In this document: positions 1 to 7,866 of the stretch, piece by piece
How positions within the stretch are numbered: the first letter of the stretch is position 1
How the letters are laid out: the number at the start of each line of letters is the position of its first letter
From: JANYCO01 sp031416415
GTDB lineage: Bacteria > Bacteroidota > Bacteroidia > Cytophagales > Cytophagaceae
DNA length: 25,282 nt
Assembly: GCA_031416415.1 (NCBI GenBank)
Contig: JANOTP010000210.1
Span: forward strand, 1-25,282
Direction: 5' to 3'
Translations under genes and position numbers: made by a program
Notes under the pieces: generated by a model
What the model saw: only the letters and a program-made list of their open reading frames with translations
Database searches by the model: none
What the model was told of the DNA's origin: nothing

Positions 1-1790
1 ATTTGACTTGATACTTTTCCAGTGCTGTATATAAAATTATTGGACACATTATCAAAACAATAATTTCCTTTTGGAGTAATATAACCAAAGCCATTGTTAA
101 AAGAATAATAAGCGGATTCCTTATAATTTGAAGCTAAAATATTTCTACTAAATAAATAATCATCCCCCTTCATCCCAAATTGCCCTACAAGTGTACTAGC
201 AAGGTCAGACTGTGAAGCTATTTTAGTTATAGTACTATCTTTTACTTTCAAAGCACCACCAAGCCAGAGCATAGGTATTTGAAATTCACTTTTCAAATGA
301 CTAGCATAATAATTCCCCGGCAATACGTGTCCATGATCGGCTATTATTACAATCAGTGTATTATTCCACCACTTAGTTTTTTTTGCTTTTGCAATAAAAT
401 CTCCTAAACATTTGTCGGTGTAATTTAAAGAACTAAGAAACATTTTTGTCTTATCGTTCCCCTGATACTTAGGCTTCATTGGTATTTCAAAAGGTTCGTG
501 ACTACTAAGCGTAAAAATCATTGAGAAGAATGGCGTTTTCATAGTATCCAATTCATTACCCAATCTATTAAAAACTACGTCGTCATGAGCTCCCCATTTG
601 GAATTCATATCATTTGTGTCAAAATTTTCCTTACTAATTAATCTTGCAAATTTATTCTGTACCAGATAACTATTCATATTAGCAAAGGCTAATTCTCCAC
701 CATAGTAAAAAGAACTATTGTACCCTTTGTTTGTGAAATCTTTAATCAGTGAAGGTAATTTCAAACTTTTATTTGGATTAAGAATTACGGATGCAGAAGG
801 TAATGCAGGATACCCACTTAAAACTGCTACAATACCCTTATCACTCCTGTCTCCACTAGCATAAATAGAATTAAAAAAAAGACCTTCTTTTTTTAATTTA
901 TTAAATTCGGGAGTAACCGAATCTACATCGGCTTTATACGTAAAACTTTCCCATAAAATTATTACTACATTGGTTTTATTAGTATCTATAACTTCAAATG
1001 TAAAGCCTTTATTCTCTTCGTTATAAATCTTATTAACTAAGCTGTTAGCAATAACATTATCTGTAAATTCATAAGGATTAGTAGCTGAATACGATTTCTC
1101 TAAAAGCGAATGCATAAAAGTCCAAGGAAGATTTACTGCAGCTTGATTTACAAGATTACTAGAAGAAAAGTAAACTATACTTTCATTTATAGGTATTTGT
1201 TGTACACCACCTCGAATAGGTAAAGCTAGAAATCCGACAACTCCTATGGAGATCAAATAACTTAAAATTGGCTTTAGGGTACTAACTTCTTTATCAGAAT
1301 TATTGAAATAATTTACAACAATTTTTTTATATAATAAATCACTCAAGAATATTAAAATAAAAAACAATGGAATTAATATGTACCAAGGCGAAGACAATGA
1401 AGAAGCAATCATTTCATTGGGAGTGTTAAGATATTTTAAAGGAGTACCATCCAAGCGATATCCCCAGAAAGAAAAAAGCTCCATATCTATTACTACTAAT
1501 AACGAGACTATAGTAATAAGTAATAGAGTGTAAGACTGAATAATTTTATTCAACAAAAGAGAATTTATAGAAAAGGCTAGTAATCCAATAAACAAGAATG
1601 GCAATATGCTAAAATAAGAAGCCATAGAAACATCCATTCTCATTCCATAAATAAACGTATTTACAATATCAATAAATTTTTCATTTGCAAATGGAATACA
1701 ATGATAACCTATAAATAAGGCACGAATAAAAATAAAATAAATTAACCAGAAACTAAAATAACGTAAAAATAAACTCCCTATTCTTTTCAT
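1..1790 (-). CDS. LTA synthase family / sulfatase-like membrane protein, C-terminus cut by window edge
   Basis: Reading the minus strand from ATG at 1790 gives an uninterrupted frame of 596 codons to the left edge, so the 3' end lies outside. About five hydrophobic segments fill residues 8-195, followed by an extracytoplasmic alkaline-phosphatase/sulfatase-fold domain. Family landmarks are visible: LWES (E281, the first metal ligand), the nucleophile loop ASGDRSDKG (312-319), LSGYPALP (324-331), SSHEPFEIP (H431) and IADHGH (D485, H486). This is the architecture of LtaS and OpgB-like enzymes, which move phosphoglycerol-type head groups onto glycans or lipids outside the membrane. The substrate in a Bacteroidota cell is not known from sequence; phosphoglycerol or phosphoethanolamine decoration of an envelope glycan is inference. 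In LtaS the nucleophile is a threonine in a G-K-T-S-D loop; here the loop is G-D-R-S-D, so Ser316 is the likely acceptor. It is divergent from the DUF4468 gene at 2050. Confidence 0.9.
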   Translation of the reverse strand, partial: MKRIGSLFLRYFSFWLIYFIFIRALFIGYHCIPFANEKFIDIVNTFIYGMRMDVSMASYFSILPFLFIGLLAFSINSLLLNKIIQSYTLLLITIVSLLVVIDMELFSFWGYRLDGTPLKYLNTPNEMIASSLSSPWYILIPLFFILIFLSDLLYKKIVVNYFNNSDKEVSTLKPILSYLISIGVVGFLALPIRGGVQQIPINESIVYFSSSNLVNQAAVNLPWTFMHSLLEKSYSATNPYEFTDNVIANSLVNKIYNEENKGFTFEVIDTNKTNVVIILWESFTYKADVDSVTPEFNKLKKEGLFFNSIYASGDRSDKGIVAVLSGYPALPSASVILNPNKSLKLPSLIKDFTNKGYNSSFYYGGELAFANMNSYLVQNKFARLISKENFDTNDMNSKWGAHDDVVFNRLGNELDTMKTPFFSMIFTLSSHEPFEIPMKPKYQGNDKTKMFLSSLNYTDKCLGDFIAKAKKTKWWNNTLIVIIADHGHVLPGNYYASHLKSEFQIPMLWLGGALKVKDSTITKIASQSDLASTLVGQFGMKGDDYLFSRNILASNYKESAYYSFNNGFGYITPKGNYCFDNVSNNFIYSTGKVSSQ

Positions 1791-1812
1791 TTGTATACTT
1801 ACCGAACGAATA

Positions 1813-1820
1813 CAAATTTA
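1813..1820 (-). promoter_or_regulatory. Possible -7 promoter element (TAAATTTG) of the LTA-synthase-family gene
   Basis: On the minus strand the octamer TAAATTTG matches the Bacteroidota TAnnTTTG -7 consensus and lies about 22 nt upstream of the ATG at 1790. I do not see a good TTTG -33 element at the expected distance, so this is a weak call. Confidence 0.3.
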
Positions 1821-2049
1821 AAGAAATTATTAAGTATTAAAAATGGTCTTTTATGAATCTGAATTTGTAAAAAGGACGAATAAATAGTGAACTTATAGCT
1901 TAAAAAATTCTCTTTATTGTATTTTACGCCTTCCATTTCAAGGCTTTATAACTATTGAAATGTCAAATTTCACATTTTGGTCGAATGATTTTTATTTATC
2001 AGCACGTTTTTTGTATATTCGTTTTGATAAAATCTAAAATTATAACCAT

Positions 2050-2601
2050 ATGAAAAAAAGTTTTAAATTATTAGTCGCATTACTATTACTAGTAAATGTA
2101 GCTTTTGGTCAAGATTTGCCCGTAGATCAAAACACAGGCAAAATAACCTATATCGAAGTTGTTGATGCTGCTGGACTTTCTGCAAAAGATATGTATGCTG
2201 TAGCTAAAAAATGGGGTGGTGATAAAAAATTCACTATAAAAGAAGATAAAGAAAGTGAAACTGTAATTTTCAACGGTAGTACCCCAGTTGAATACCCTAA
2301 TGTATCTGGCAATAATAACGATAAGGGGAAAGTAACGTTTACCTGTTCTGTATTTCTTAAAGATGGCAAATTTCGTTTTATTTTTACAGACCTTTTCCAT
2401 GTAGCTGAAGGAAAAGTAGTAGGTTCTGATGGTGGTAAACTTGAAAATGTTTCTCCAGATTGCGGAAAATTAAAAATGTCTGCCAAAGGATGGGTTACTA
2501 TAAAAGGTAGAGCCGATGTTGGATTGAAAGCATTAGTAGCCGACTTGAAAAGAGTAATGAAAGAAGCACAAAACGATCCTGCAAAGAAAAGTGATTGGTA
2601 G
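2050..2601 (+). CDS. Secreted DUF4468 domain protein
   Basis: A 183-residue protein with a clear signal peptide (basic MKKS start, hydrophobic 6-18, AFGQ cleavage site near residue 20-21). The mature start LPVDQNTGKITYIEVV followed by a helix-rich AKDMYAVAKKW segment is the hallmark of DUF4468, a domain with a TATA-binding-protein-like fold common in exported Bacteroidota proteins. The rest alternates short beta strands (VTFTCSVFLKDGKFRF) with a final amphipathic helix and charged tail. No lipobox cysteine follows the signal, so periplasmic location is more likely than lipoprotein anchoring. Function is unknown. It stands alone, with its own promoter region upstream (about 260 bases to the divergent gene) and a strong terminator directly after the stop codon, so it is probably monocistronic. 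Confidence 0.88.
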   Translation: MKKSFKLLVALLLLVNVAFGQDLPVDQNTGKITYIEVVDAAGLSAKDMYAVAKKWGGDKKFTIKEDKESETVIFNGSTPVEYPNVSGNNNDKGKVTFTCSVFLKDGKFRFIFTDLFHVAEGKVVGSDGGKLENVSPDCGKLKMSAKGWVTIKGRADVGLKALVADLKRVMKEAQNDPAKKSDW

Positions 2602-2617
2602 TCAATTATAATTTCAT

Positions 2618-2656
2618 AAAAAAAGGTATCTATAATTTAAGTAGATACCTTTTTTT
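2618..2656 (+). terminator. Rho-independent terminator after the DUF4468 gene
   Basis: The arms 2618-2632 and 2642-2656 are perfectly complementary around a 9-nt loop. The core stem is GGTATCTA/TAGATACC, flanked by A and T runs, so it could work in both directions. It starts 17 nt after the stop codon. Confidence 0.85.
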
Positions 2657-2776
2657 ATGACCATAAATGTGATTTTTCTTTTAAATCAATTCAAAATAAA
2701 GCTTTTATACTTTTTGAAAAAATATTTTTCTCTAGCCTTATGGAATTCCACTTTATACTTCATCTTATATCCGAAC

Positions 2777-2797
2777 ACCTTCAAATAGAAGGTTTTT
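2777..2797 (+). terminator. Small hairpin plus T-run in the leader of the macroglobulin gene
   Basis: ACCTTC (2777-2782) and GAAGGT (2788-2793) pair around AAATA and are followed directly by more T residues, ending 24 nt before the ATG at 2821. It looks like a short intrinsic terminator or attenuator. A full terminator for the upstream gene already exists at 2618-2656, so this one may lie inside the leader of the downstream gene. The 6-bp stem is only moderately stable. Confidence 0.4.
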
Positions 2798-2820
2798 TAT
2801 AAACTAATAACACTACTGTT

Positions 2821-5800
2821 ATGAAAAACAAACTAAGAAAAAGTAAAATCGCTGCCTTATTATCACTAGCAGGTTTAGGAATCTTCGGATTCAGTAAAGC
2901 TACTAGTTTTTCATTTTTAGAATACACCAACGATATGATTAAAGGTATTGTAGAAAAATTTATCGCTACAAGCAACGATAGACCTGAAGATCGTGTTTAC
3001 CTTCATTTTGACAAAACCTTTTATAAGCCAGGTGAGACAATATGGTACAAAGCTTATATTAGAAATGGGAATGACTTGAAAGCCTCATCTCAAAGCGATA
3101 TTCTTCATCTTGAACTTATTAATCCTAAGGGGGGAATAGAAAAGAAAATCTCACTAATTTCTAAAAATGGAGGAGCTAATGGTGATTTCTTTCTAGACGA
3201 AAGTATGCCAGGAGGATTATACAAAATAAAAGCTTATACGAACTGGCAAAAAAATGAAGAGACTTTTTTTGAAAAAGAAATTCAAGTACAAGCTGTTGTA
3301 CTGCCTAGATTAAAAATGAAATTAGATTTTGAGCGAAAAGCCTATGGAGCCTCTGATGAAGTTACTGCTTTAATTAATTTACAAACATTAGAAAATAAAA
3401 ATCTTTCCAATTATGCTTATTCTTATTCAGCTTCTTTAGCTGGCAATAAACTATTAAGCAATAAAGGAATTACTAATGCTGAAGGAGTTGCAAAGGTTTC
3501 ATTTAAATTACCTGCCAATCTAACTAGCAACGATGGCTTATTAAATATAATGATTGACTTTGAAGGTACTACAGAATCAATATCACGTTCTATTCCAATT
3601 ATTTTAAATAATATAAAATTATCATTTTATCCAGAAGGTGGTGATTTAATTTCAGCTTTAAACAATCGTTTAGCTTTTAAAGCACTAGATGAATTTGGTA
3701 AACCAGCGGATATCGAAGGTGTGATTTTCGATTCTAACAATAAAGAAATTTCTACTTTTAAAACTTTTCATCAAGGTATGGGTACCTTAGATTTCATTCC
3801 TCTTAGAGGTGTACATTATACTGCTAAAATTACAAAACCAGAAAAAATAAACACTATTTATACCTTACCTGATGCATTAGAAAAAGGTTATACTATTCGC
3901 ACTGAAAAACAAAACGGAGAAGTAATACCTCTAATTATTTCATCTACTGAAACAGAAGAATTATCAGTGGTTGCACAAGTGCGAGGTGAGCTATACTTCA
4001 GTAAATCATTCAATGCTAATCCAGGAAAAAATCAGATTTATATACCAGTTACAAATTTCCCAATTGGAGTAGCGCAAATCACATTATTCGATAGCAAGGG
4101 AATAGCTCGTGCTGAAAGATTGTCGTTTGTAAATAAAAACAAACAATTAAAAATAACTATTGATACAGAAAAAGAAAAATATTTACCAAGAGAAAAAGTC
4201 AACATGACAATCAAGGTTACTGATGAACGTGGGTTGCCAATGCCCTCTAATTTATCTTTGTCTGTTGTTGACGATAAACTTCTAAGTTTTGCTGACGACA
4301 AACAAGGCAATATTCTTTCTTCTCTATTATTACAATATGATATCAAAGAAAAAATAGAAGAACCAGCTTTCTATTTCAACAACAAAGAAAGCAAATCAGA
4401 ACAAGCGCTTGATAACTTATTATTAACTTCTGGTTGGAGACGTTTCTCTTGGCAAGAAATTATAGATAATAATCTAATTGTTAATTCTCATCCTTCAGAA
4501 AAGGCAATCATATCAGGAGTGGTAAGAGATGGTTATAAAGCAACTAATTTGTCGGGAGTTACAGTCTCAGTTTTAAATACTACTATTAAAGCTATAACGG
4601 ATAAAGACGGGAGATATACATTAAAAAATGTAGACTTGAGTGAATTAGTAACCTTAGAAATAAAGTCAAGTGGGTATATCCAACAAAACATAGTGGTAGC
4701 TGAATATACTGAAAACTCAGATATTTATCTTTTCGACAAAAATACTCAGTATGAAAATCTTAATTTTAGAAATGCTATTCCTGCTATGAATGGTGTAGAG
4801 CGAGGATTTAACGATGTTATGATAAACGAAAATGTAGATGAAAAGAAAATGCTTCCAAGAAAAATGGACAATCCAAAAGGTTTTATTGTTAAAGAAAAGC
4901 CAGCGGATAAATTACCTGCTGCCCAAAATAAAGTGGTGAAAAAAGAAGAAAAAATTGAGATGGCTAGAGCTGAAGTTGTAGAAATAAGAGTAAATAATCA
5001 GGGAGCAAAAAGAAAAATGAGAGATATGGAACAATGGGCTGGTGACGATGAGATTTTAATGAATGAAATAGAAGTTCAACAACCCTTAGAACCAAAGTAC
5101 TATCGTGCCCGAACATTTGCTTCTGTGGATTATGCTACTAACCAACAACCAGAAATACGAACAGATTTTCGCTCTACTATTTATTGGAATGGAAATATAC
5201 AAACAGATAGAACTGGTAAAACAGTTGTTAGTTTCTACAACTCAGACGAGATTACTTCTTTTAGAGCTGTTGTAGAAGGCATTGCTTCAGATGGTGAGGT
5301 AGGAAGAGCGGAGAAAATTTATTTCACTCAACTGCCATTTAGCATGCAAGTTAAAATACCAGTAGAGATTACAACAAGTGATATTGTTACTATTCCACTT
5401 ATTTTAAAAAATAACACTACTACTTCTTTAACTGGAAAATTAACACTAAATATTCCTGCTGGAATGCAATTATTAACAGTATTGCCAGCTCATCCAACAG
5501 TAGAGGCTAGTCAAACTAAAACAATGTATTTAGATTTCAAAATTGGCAATGTAATTGGATTAGATACTTTGGAATTTACTTTTGAAGGAATGGGTATGAA
5601 AGATGCATTTGCCCAAGAAATAAAAATTTCATCTAAAGGATTTCCTGTAAGCATATCTCTAGCAGGTAAGGAAAAGGAAAAAGAATATAGTTTTGAAATA
5701 AACAATTTGGTGGAAGGATCAATAAAAGCCGAATTTACAGCTTACCCTTCTGTAGTAACGGATTTAATGAAAGGCATAGAATCAATTTTACGTGAACCTT

Positions 5801-7221
5801 ATGGTTGTTTCGAACAAACTTCTACTAGTAATTATCCAAATATAATGGTAAAACAATACCTTATGGAAATGGGCGAATCACAGCCTGCTGGTCGATTAGA
5901 AGATTTATTAGATAAGGGATACAAAAGATTGGTTACCTATGAAACCAAAGAAAAAGGTTATGAATGGTTTGGTGGATCTCCTGCACACGAAGGGCTTACC
6001 GCATATGGTTTAATGCAGTTTAGCGACATGCAAAGAGTTTACAACAATGTAGACGGTGCAATGGTCAATAGAACAACTGCATGGTTGTTGAGTAGAAGAG
6101 ATGGCAACGGCGGTTTCAAAAGAAGCGCACAAGCCCTAGATCAATTTGGAAGAGCAAGTGAAGACATCACCAATGCCTATATCGTTTATGGACTTTCGGA
6201 AGCTGGTAGTAGAGAAATCAGAAAAGAATTAGATAAAGTATATGCAAAAGCAATGGAGTCAAAAGATCCTTATCAATTGGCATTAGCAGCGAATTCTCTT
6301 TATAATTTTAAAGATGAAAAGAACGCATTAAAAGCTATGGAGGCTTTATATAAACTTCAGGATAAAAATGGCAGTTGGACTGGACTAACTCATTCGATTA
6401 CGTATTCGCAAGGCAATTCACTTACAACTGAAACAACTTCTTTAGTAATCTTAGCAATGCTTAAATCTGGCAAACCTGATGCTGGACTATTAAACAACGC
6501 TGTAGAATTCTTAATCAAGTCTCGTTCTGGTTCGGGAGGATTTAGTTCTACACAAGGAACAGTATTAGCCTTAAAAGCACTAACTGAATATGCTAAATAT
6601 TCTAAAAAAACAGATGAAAGTGGAACCATTCAACTATACGTAGATGGAAGAATGGTAGCTGAAAAGGAGTATAAAGCAGGAGAGAGAGAAGCGATTGTAT
6701 TGACTAAATTAGAAAAATATTTTTCTAAAGGAAAACATACTGTAAAAATCCTTTACAAAAATGCAGAAAACCCTCTTCCCTACTCTATGGCAATAAATTG
6801 GAATACCTCTTTACCAAGTAATGATAAAGAATGTAAAGTAAGTATCAATACAAAGCTTGCTAACAAATCTATAGTTGTAGGCGAAACGGTAAGACTTACT
6901 ACAGTATTAAAAAATACAACTACTGAAGGGTTGCCAATGACAATGGTTATCGTAGGAATTCCAGCAGGCTTGAGTGCACAACCGTGGCAATTAAAAGAAT
7001 TGACTGAAAAGAAAAAAGTGGATTTCTATGAGATACGAGATAATAACATTTTCTTTTACTACCGTCAGTTACTACCAGATGAAACGAGAGAAATCAATCT
7101 AGACTTAAAAGCTGAAATAGCAGGCGAATATGAAGCTCAAGCTTCTTCTGCTTACTTATATTATACGAATGAGTTTAAAGTATGGAGTGCACCTGAAAAA
7201 ATTACGATAAAACGTAAATAA
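2821..7221 (+). CDS. Alpha-2-macroglobulin family protein with intact thioester motif
   Basis: A 1466-residue exported protein. Residues 1-27 form a basic-hydrophobic signal or anchor without a lipobox. From about residue 58, DRVYLHFDKTFYKPGETIWYKA is the typical first macroglobulin (MG) strand set, and MG domains continue to about 540. A carboxypeptidase-regulatory-like beta domain follows at about 560-635 (ISGVVRDG...GVTVSVLNT...DKDGRYTLKNV). Residues 676-760 are a charged Lys/Arg-rich stretch that could serve as the protease bait. The A2M domain follows (RSTIYWNG...ITSFRAVVEGIA, about 770-830). The thioester motif is Y-G-C-F-E-Q, with C996 and Q999, in the alpha-helical thioester domain (to about 1290). 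A C-terminal receptor-binding-like domain ends the protein. Bacterial homologues trap proteases that damage the envelope; that role is inferred from the family. The penicillin-binding protein 1c partner often seen in Proteobacteria is not adjacent. It is a single gene bounded by hairpins. Confidence 0.93.
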   Translation: MKNKLRKSKIAALLSLAGLGIFGFSKATSFSFLEYTNDMIKGIVEKFIATSNDRPEDRVYLHFDKTFYKPGETIWYKAYIRNGNDLKASSQSDILHLELINPKGGIEKKISLISKNGGANGDFFLDESMPGGLYKIKAYTNWQKNEETFFEKEIQVQAVVLPRLKMKLDFERKAYGASDEVTALINLQTLENKNLSNYAYSYSASLAGNKLLSNKGITNAEGVAKVSFKLPANLTSNDGLLNIMIDFEGTTESISRSIPIILNNIKLSFYPEGGDLISALNNRLAFKALDEFGKPADIEGVIFDSNNKEISTFKTFHQGMGTLDFIPLRGVHYTAKITKPEKINTIYTLPDALEKGYTIRTEKQNGEVIPLIISSTETEELSVVAQVRGELYFSKSFNANPGKNQIYIPVTNFPIGVAQITLFDSKGIARAERLSFVNKNKQLKITIDTEKEKYLPREKVNMTIKVTDERGLPMPSNLSLSVVDDKLLSFADDKQGNILSSLLLQYDIKEKIEEPAFYFNNKESKSEQALDNLLLTSGWRRFSWQEIIDNNLIVNSHPSEKAIISGVVRDGYKATNLSGVTVSVLNTTIKAITDKDGRYTLKNVDLSELVTLEIKSSGYIQQNIVVAEYTENSDIYLFDKNTQYENLNFRNAIPAMNGVERGFNDVMINENVDEKKMLPRKMDNPKGFIVKEKPADKLPAAQNKVVKKEEKIEMARAEVVEIRVNNQGAKRKMRDMEQWAGDDEILMNEIEVQQPLEPKYYRARTFASVDYATNQQPEIRTDFRSTIYWNGNIQTDRTGKTVVSFYNSDEITSFRAVVEGIASDGEVGRAEKIYFTQLPFSMQVKIPVEITTSDIVTIPLILKNNTTTSLTGKLTLNIPAGMQLLTVLPAHPTVEASQTKTMYLDFKIGNVIGLDTLEFTFEGMGMKDAFAQEIKISSKGFPVSISLAGKEKEKEYSFEINNLVEGSIKAEFTAYPSVVTDLMKGIESILREPYGCFEQTSTSNYPNIMVKQYLMEMGESQPAGRLEDLLDKGYKRLVTYETKEKGYEWFGGSPAHEGLTAYGLMQFSDMQRVYNNVDGAMVNRTTAWLLSRRDGNGGFKRSAQALDQFGRASEDITNAYIVYGLSEAGSREIRKELDKVYAKAMESKDPYQLALAANSLYNFKDEKNALKAMEALYKLQDKNGSWTGLTHSITYSQGNSLTTETTSLVILAMLKSGKPDAGLLNNAVEFLIKSRSGSGGFSSTQGTVLALKALTEYAKYSKKTDESGTIQLYVDGRMVAEKEYKAGEREAIVLTKLEKYFSKGKHTVKILYKNAENPLPYSMAINWNTSLPSNDKECKVSINTKLANKSIVVGETVRLTTVLKNTTTEGLPMTMVIVGIPAGLSAQPWQLKELTEKKKVDFYEIRDNNIFFYYRQLLPDETREINLDLKAEIAGEYEAQASSAYLYYTNEFKVWSAPEKITIKRK

Positions 7222-7240
7222 TTTTCAATAGATAAATTAT

Positions 7241-7280
7241 AAAATATCCAACAATGCGAAACATTGTTGGATATTTTTTT
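7241..7280 (+). terminator. Strong terminator after the macroglobulin gene
   Basis: The 16-bp perfect arms 7241-7256 and 7262-7277 pair around the 5-nt loop CGAAA and run into a T tract. It begins 20 nt after the stop codon and separates this gene from the iron-sulfur protein gene at 7340. Confidence 0.9.
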
Positions 7281-7339
7281 TAAAAGCGAATGGTATATTA
7301 AAATAAATAGATATATTACTACAGAGAAAAGGTCAAATT

Positions 7340-7561
7340 ATGGATAATAAAATTACAAAAAATTACAGCAACAACAACATAACTGTACTATGGCAGCCTC
7401 ATATCTGTGTGCATTCAGCTATATGTTTAAAAGGGCTTCCAGAGGTTTTCAATCCACAAAGGCGTCCTTGGATTATTATGGAAAATTCTGAAACGAATAA
7501 AATTATTGAACAAATAAAAAAATGTCCCTCAGGAGCATTAAGCTATTCTACAAACGAATAA
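7340..7561 (+). CDS. YjdI-type divergent 4Fe-4S mono-cluster protein
   Basis: A 73-residue soluble protein matching the small YjdI / divergent ferredoxin-like family along its whole length. Conserved landmarks are LWQPHICVHSAIC (C23, H25, C29), LPEVFNPQRRPWI (33-45) and KKCPSGAL (C62). Three cysteines plus a conserved histidine are the visible candidate cluster ligands; the histidine as a ligand is inference. Such proteins are predicted electron carriers or cluster-bearing accessory proteins, often beside an acetyltransferase gene that is absent here. The start is supported by a purine-rich GAGAAAAGG about 9 nt upstream of the ATG and by the family length. It lies between two hairpin terminators and is probably monocistronic. 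Confidence 0.88.
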   Translation: MDNKITKNYSNNNITVLWQPHICVHSAICLKGLPEVFNPQRRPWIIMENSETNKIIEQIKKCPSGALSYSTNE

Positions 7562-7594
7562 GAAAGTAATACTAAATACCTTAATTTGAAAAAT

Positions 7595-7630
7595 AAGTAG
7601 TATTGAATTATCAAATGAATACTATTTTTT
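7595..7630 (+). terminator. Weak terminator after the iron-sulfur protein gene
   Basis: TAGTATT (7598-7604) pairs with AATACTA (7618-7624). Another three pairs, including one G-U, extend the stem outward. The loop is 13 nt and a run of six T follows at 7625-7630. Confidence 0.5.
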
Positions 7631-7716
7631 ACAGAAAAAAATCACAAGTCCTATATCTGCATTTCCTATACTAGTTTTATAAAATTTAAGATTTAGAGAT
7701 CAATTGAAATACATGA

Positions 7717-7827
7717 GAAGTTTTATTGGAATTATTAATAAAGATATGCAATGATTATCGAAGTAATAAACAAGCCGCTTTGGTTTCTTTCCAACGATGG
7801 GTTAACAAGAAACAGCAAGAGTATTGA
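7717..7827 (+). pseudogene. Possible remnant of a protein C-terminus
   Basis: An open stretch of 36 codons ending in TGA at 7825-7827 follows an in-frame stop at 7714 and has no ATG. Its translation (LLIKICNDYRSNK...FQRWVNKKQQEY) looks like an amphipathic, lysine-rich C-terminal helix rather than random AT-rich read-through. A second plus-strand frame has a 37-residue ATG-started ORF at 7751-7864 (MIIEVINKPLWFL...), overlapping it. I recognise neither. Local G+C is higher than in the surrounding spacer, which suggests decayed coding sequence or a small undescribed gene. The call rests only on composition and residue pattern. Confidence 0.25.
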
Positions 7828-7866
7828 GAAGTCCCCAGATATCCGATTGATCCCAGAATCTTAAAT

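Larger units (their letters stand above)
7562..7866. other. 305-base spacer without an intact gene
   Basis: The first third holds the weak hairpin at 7595-7630. 7631-7712 is very AT-rich and shows nothing I recognise. From about 7713 the base composition rises (roughly 38 percent G+C over 7741-7860 against about 23 percent over 7621-7740 by hand count), and short open stretches occur in more than one plus-strand frame; see the remnant entry at 7717-7827. No tRNA, repeat or mobile element boundary is visible. Confidence 0.6.

Noticed and set aside
1791..2049. Confident promoter for the DUF4468 gene
   Set aside because: Several TTTG words occur, but none pairs with a TAnnTTTG box at the right distance.
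7562..7866. tRNA or small structured RNA in the spacer
   Set aside because: No cloverleaf arms or T-loop consensus could be found; the only hairpin is the weak terminator.
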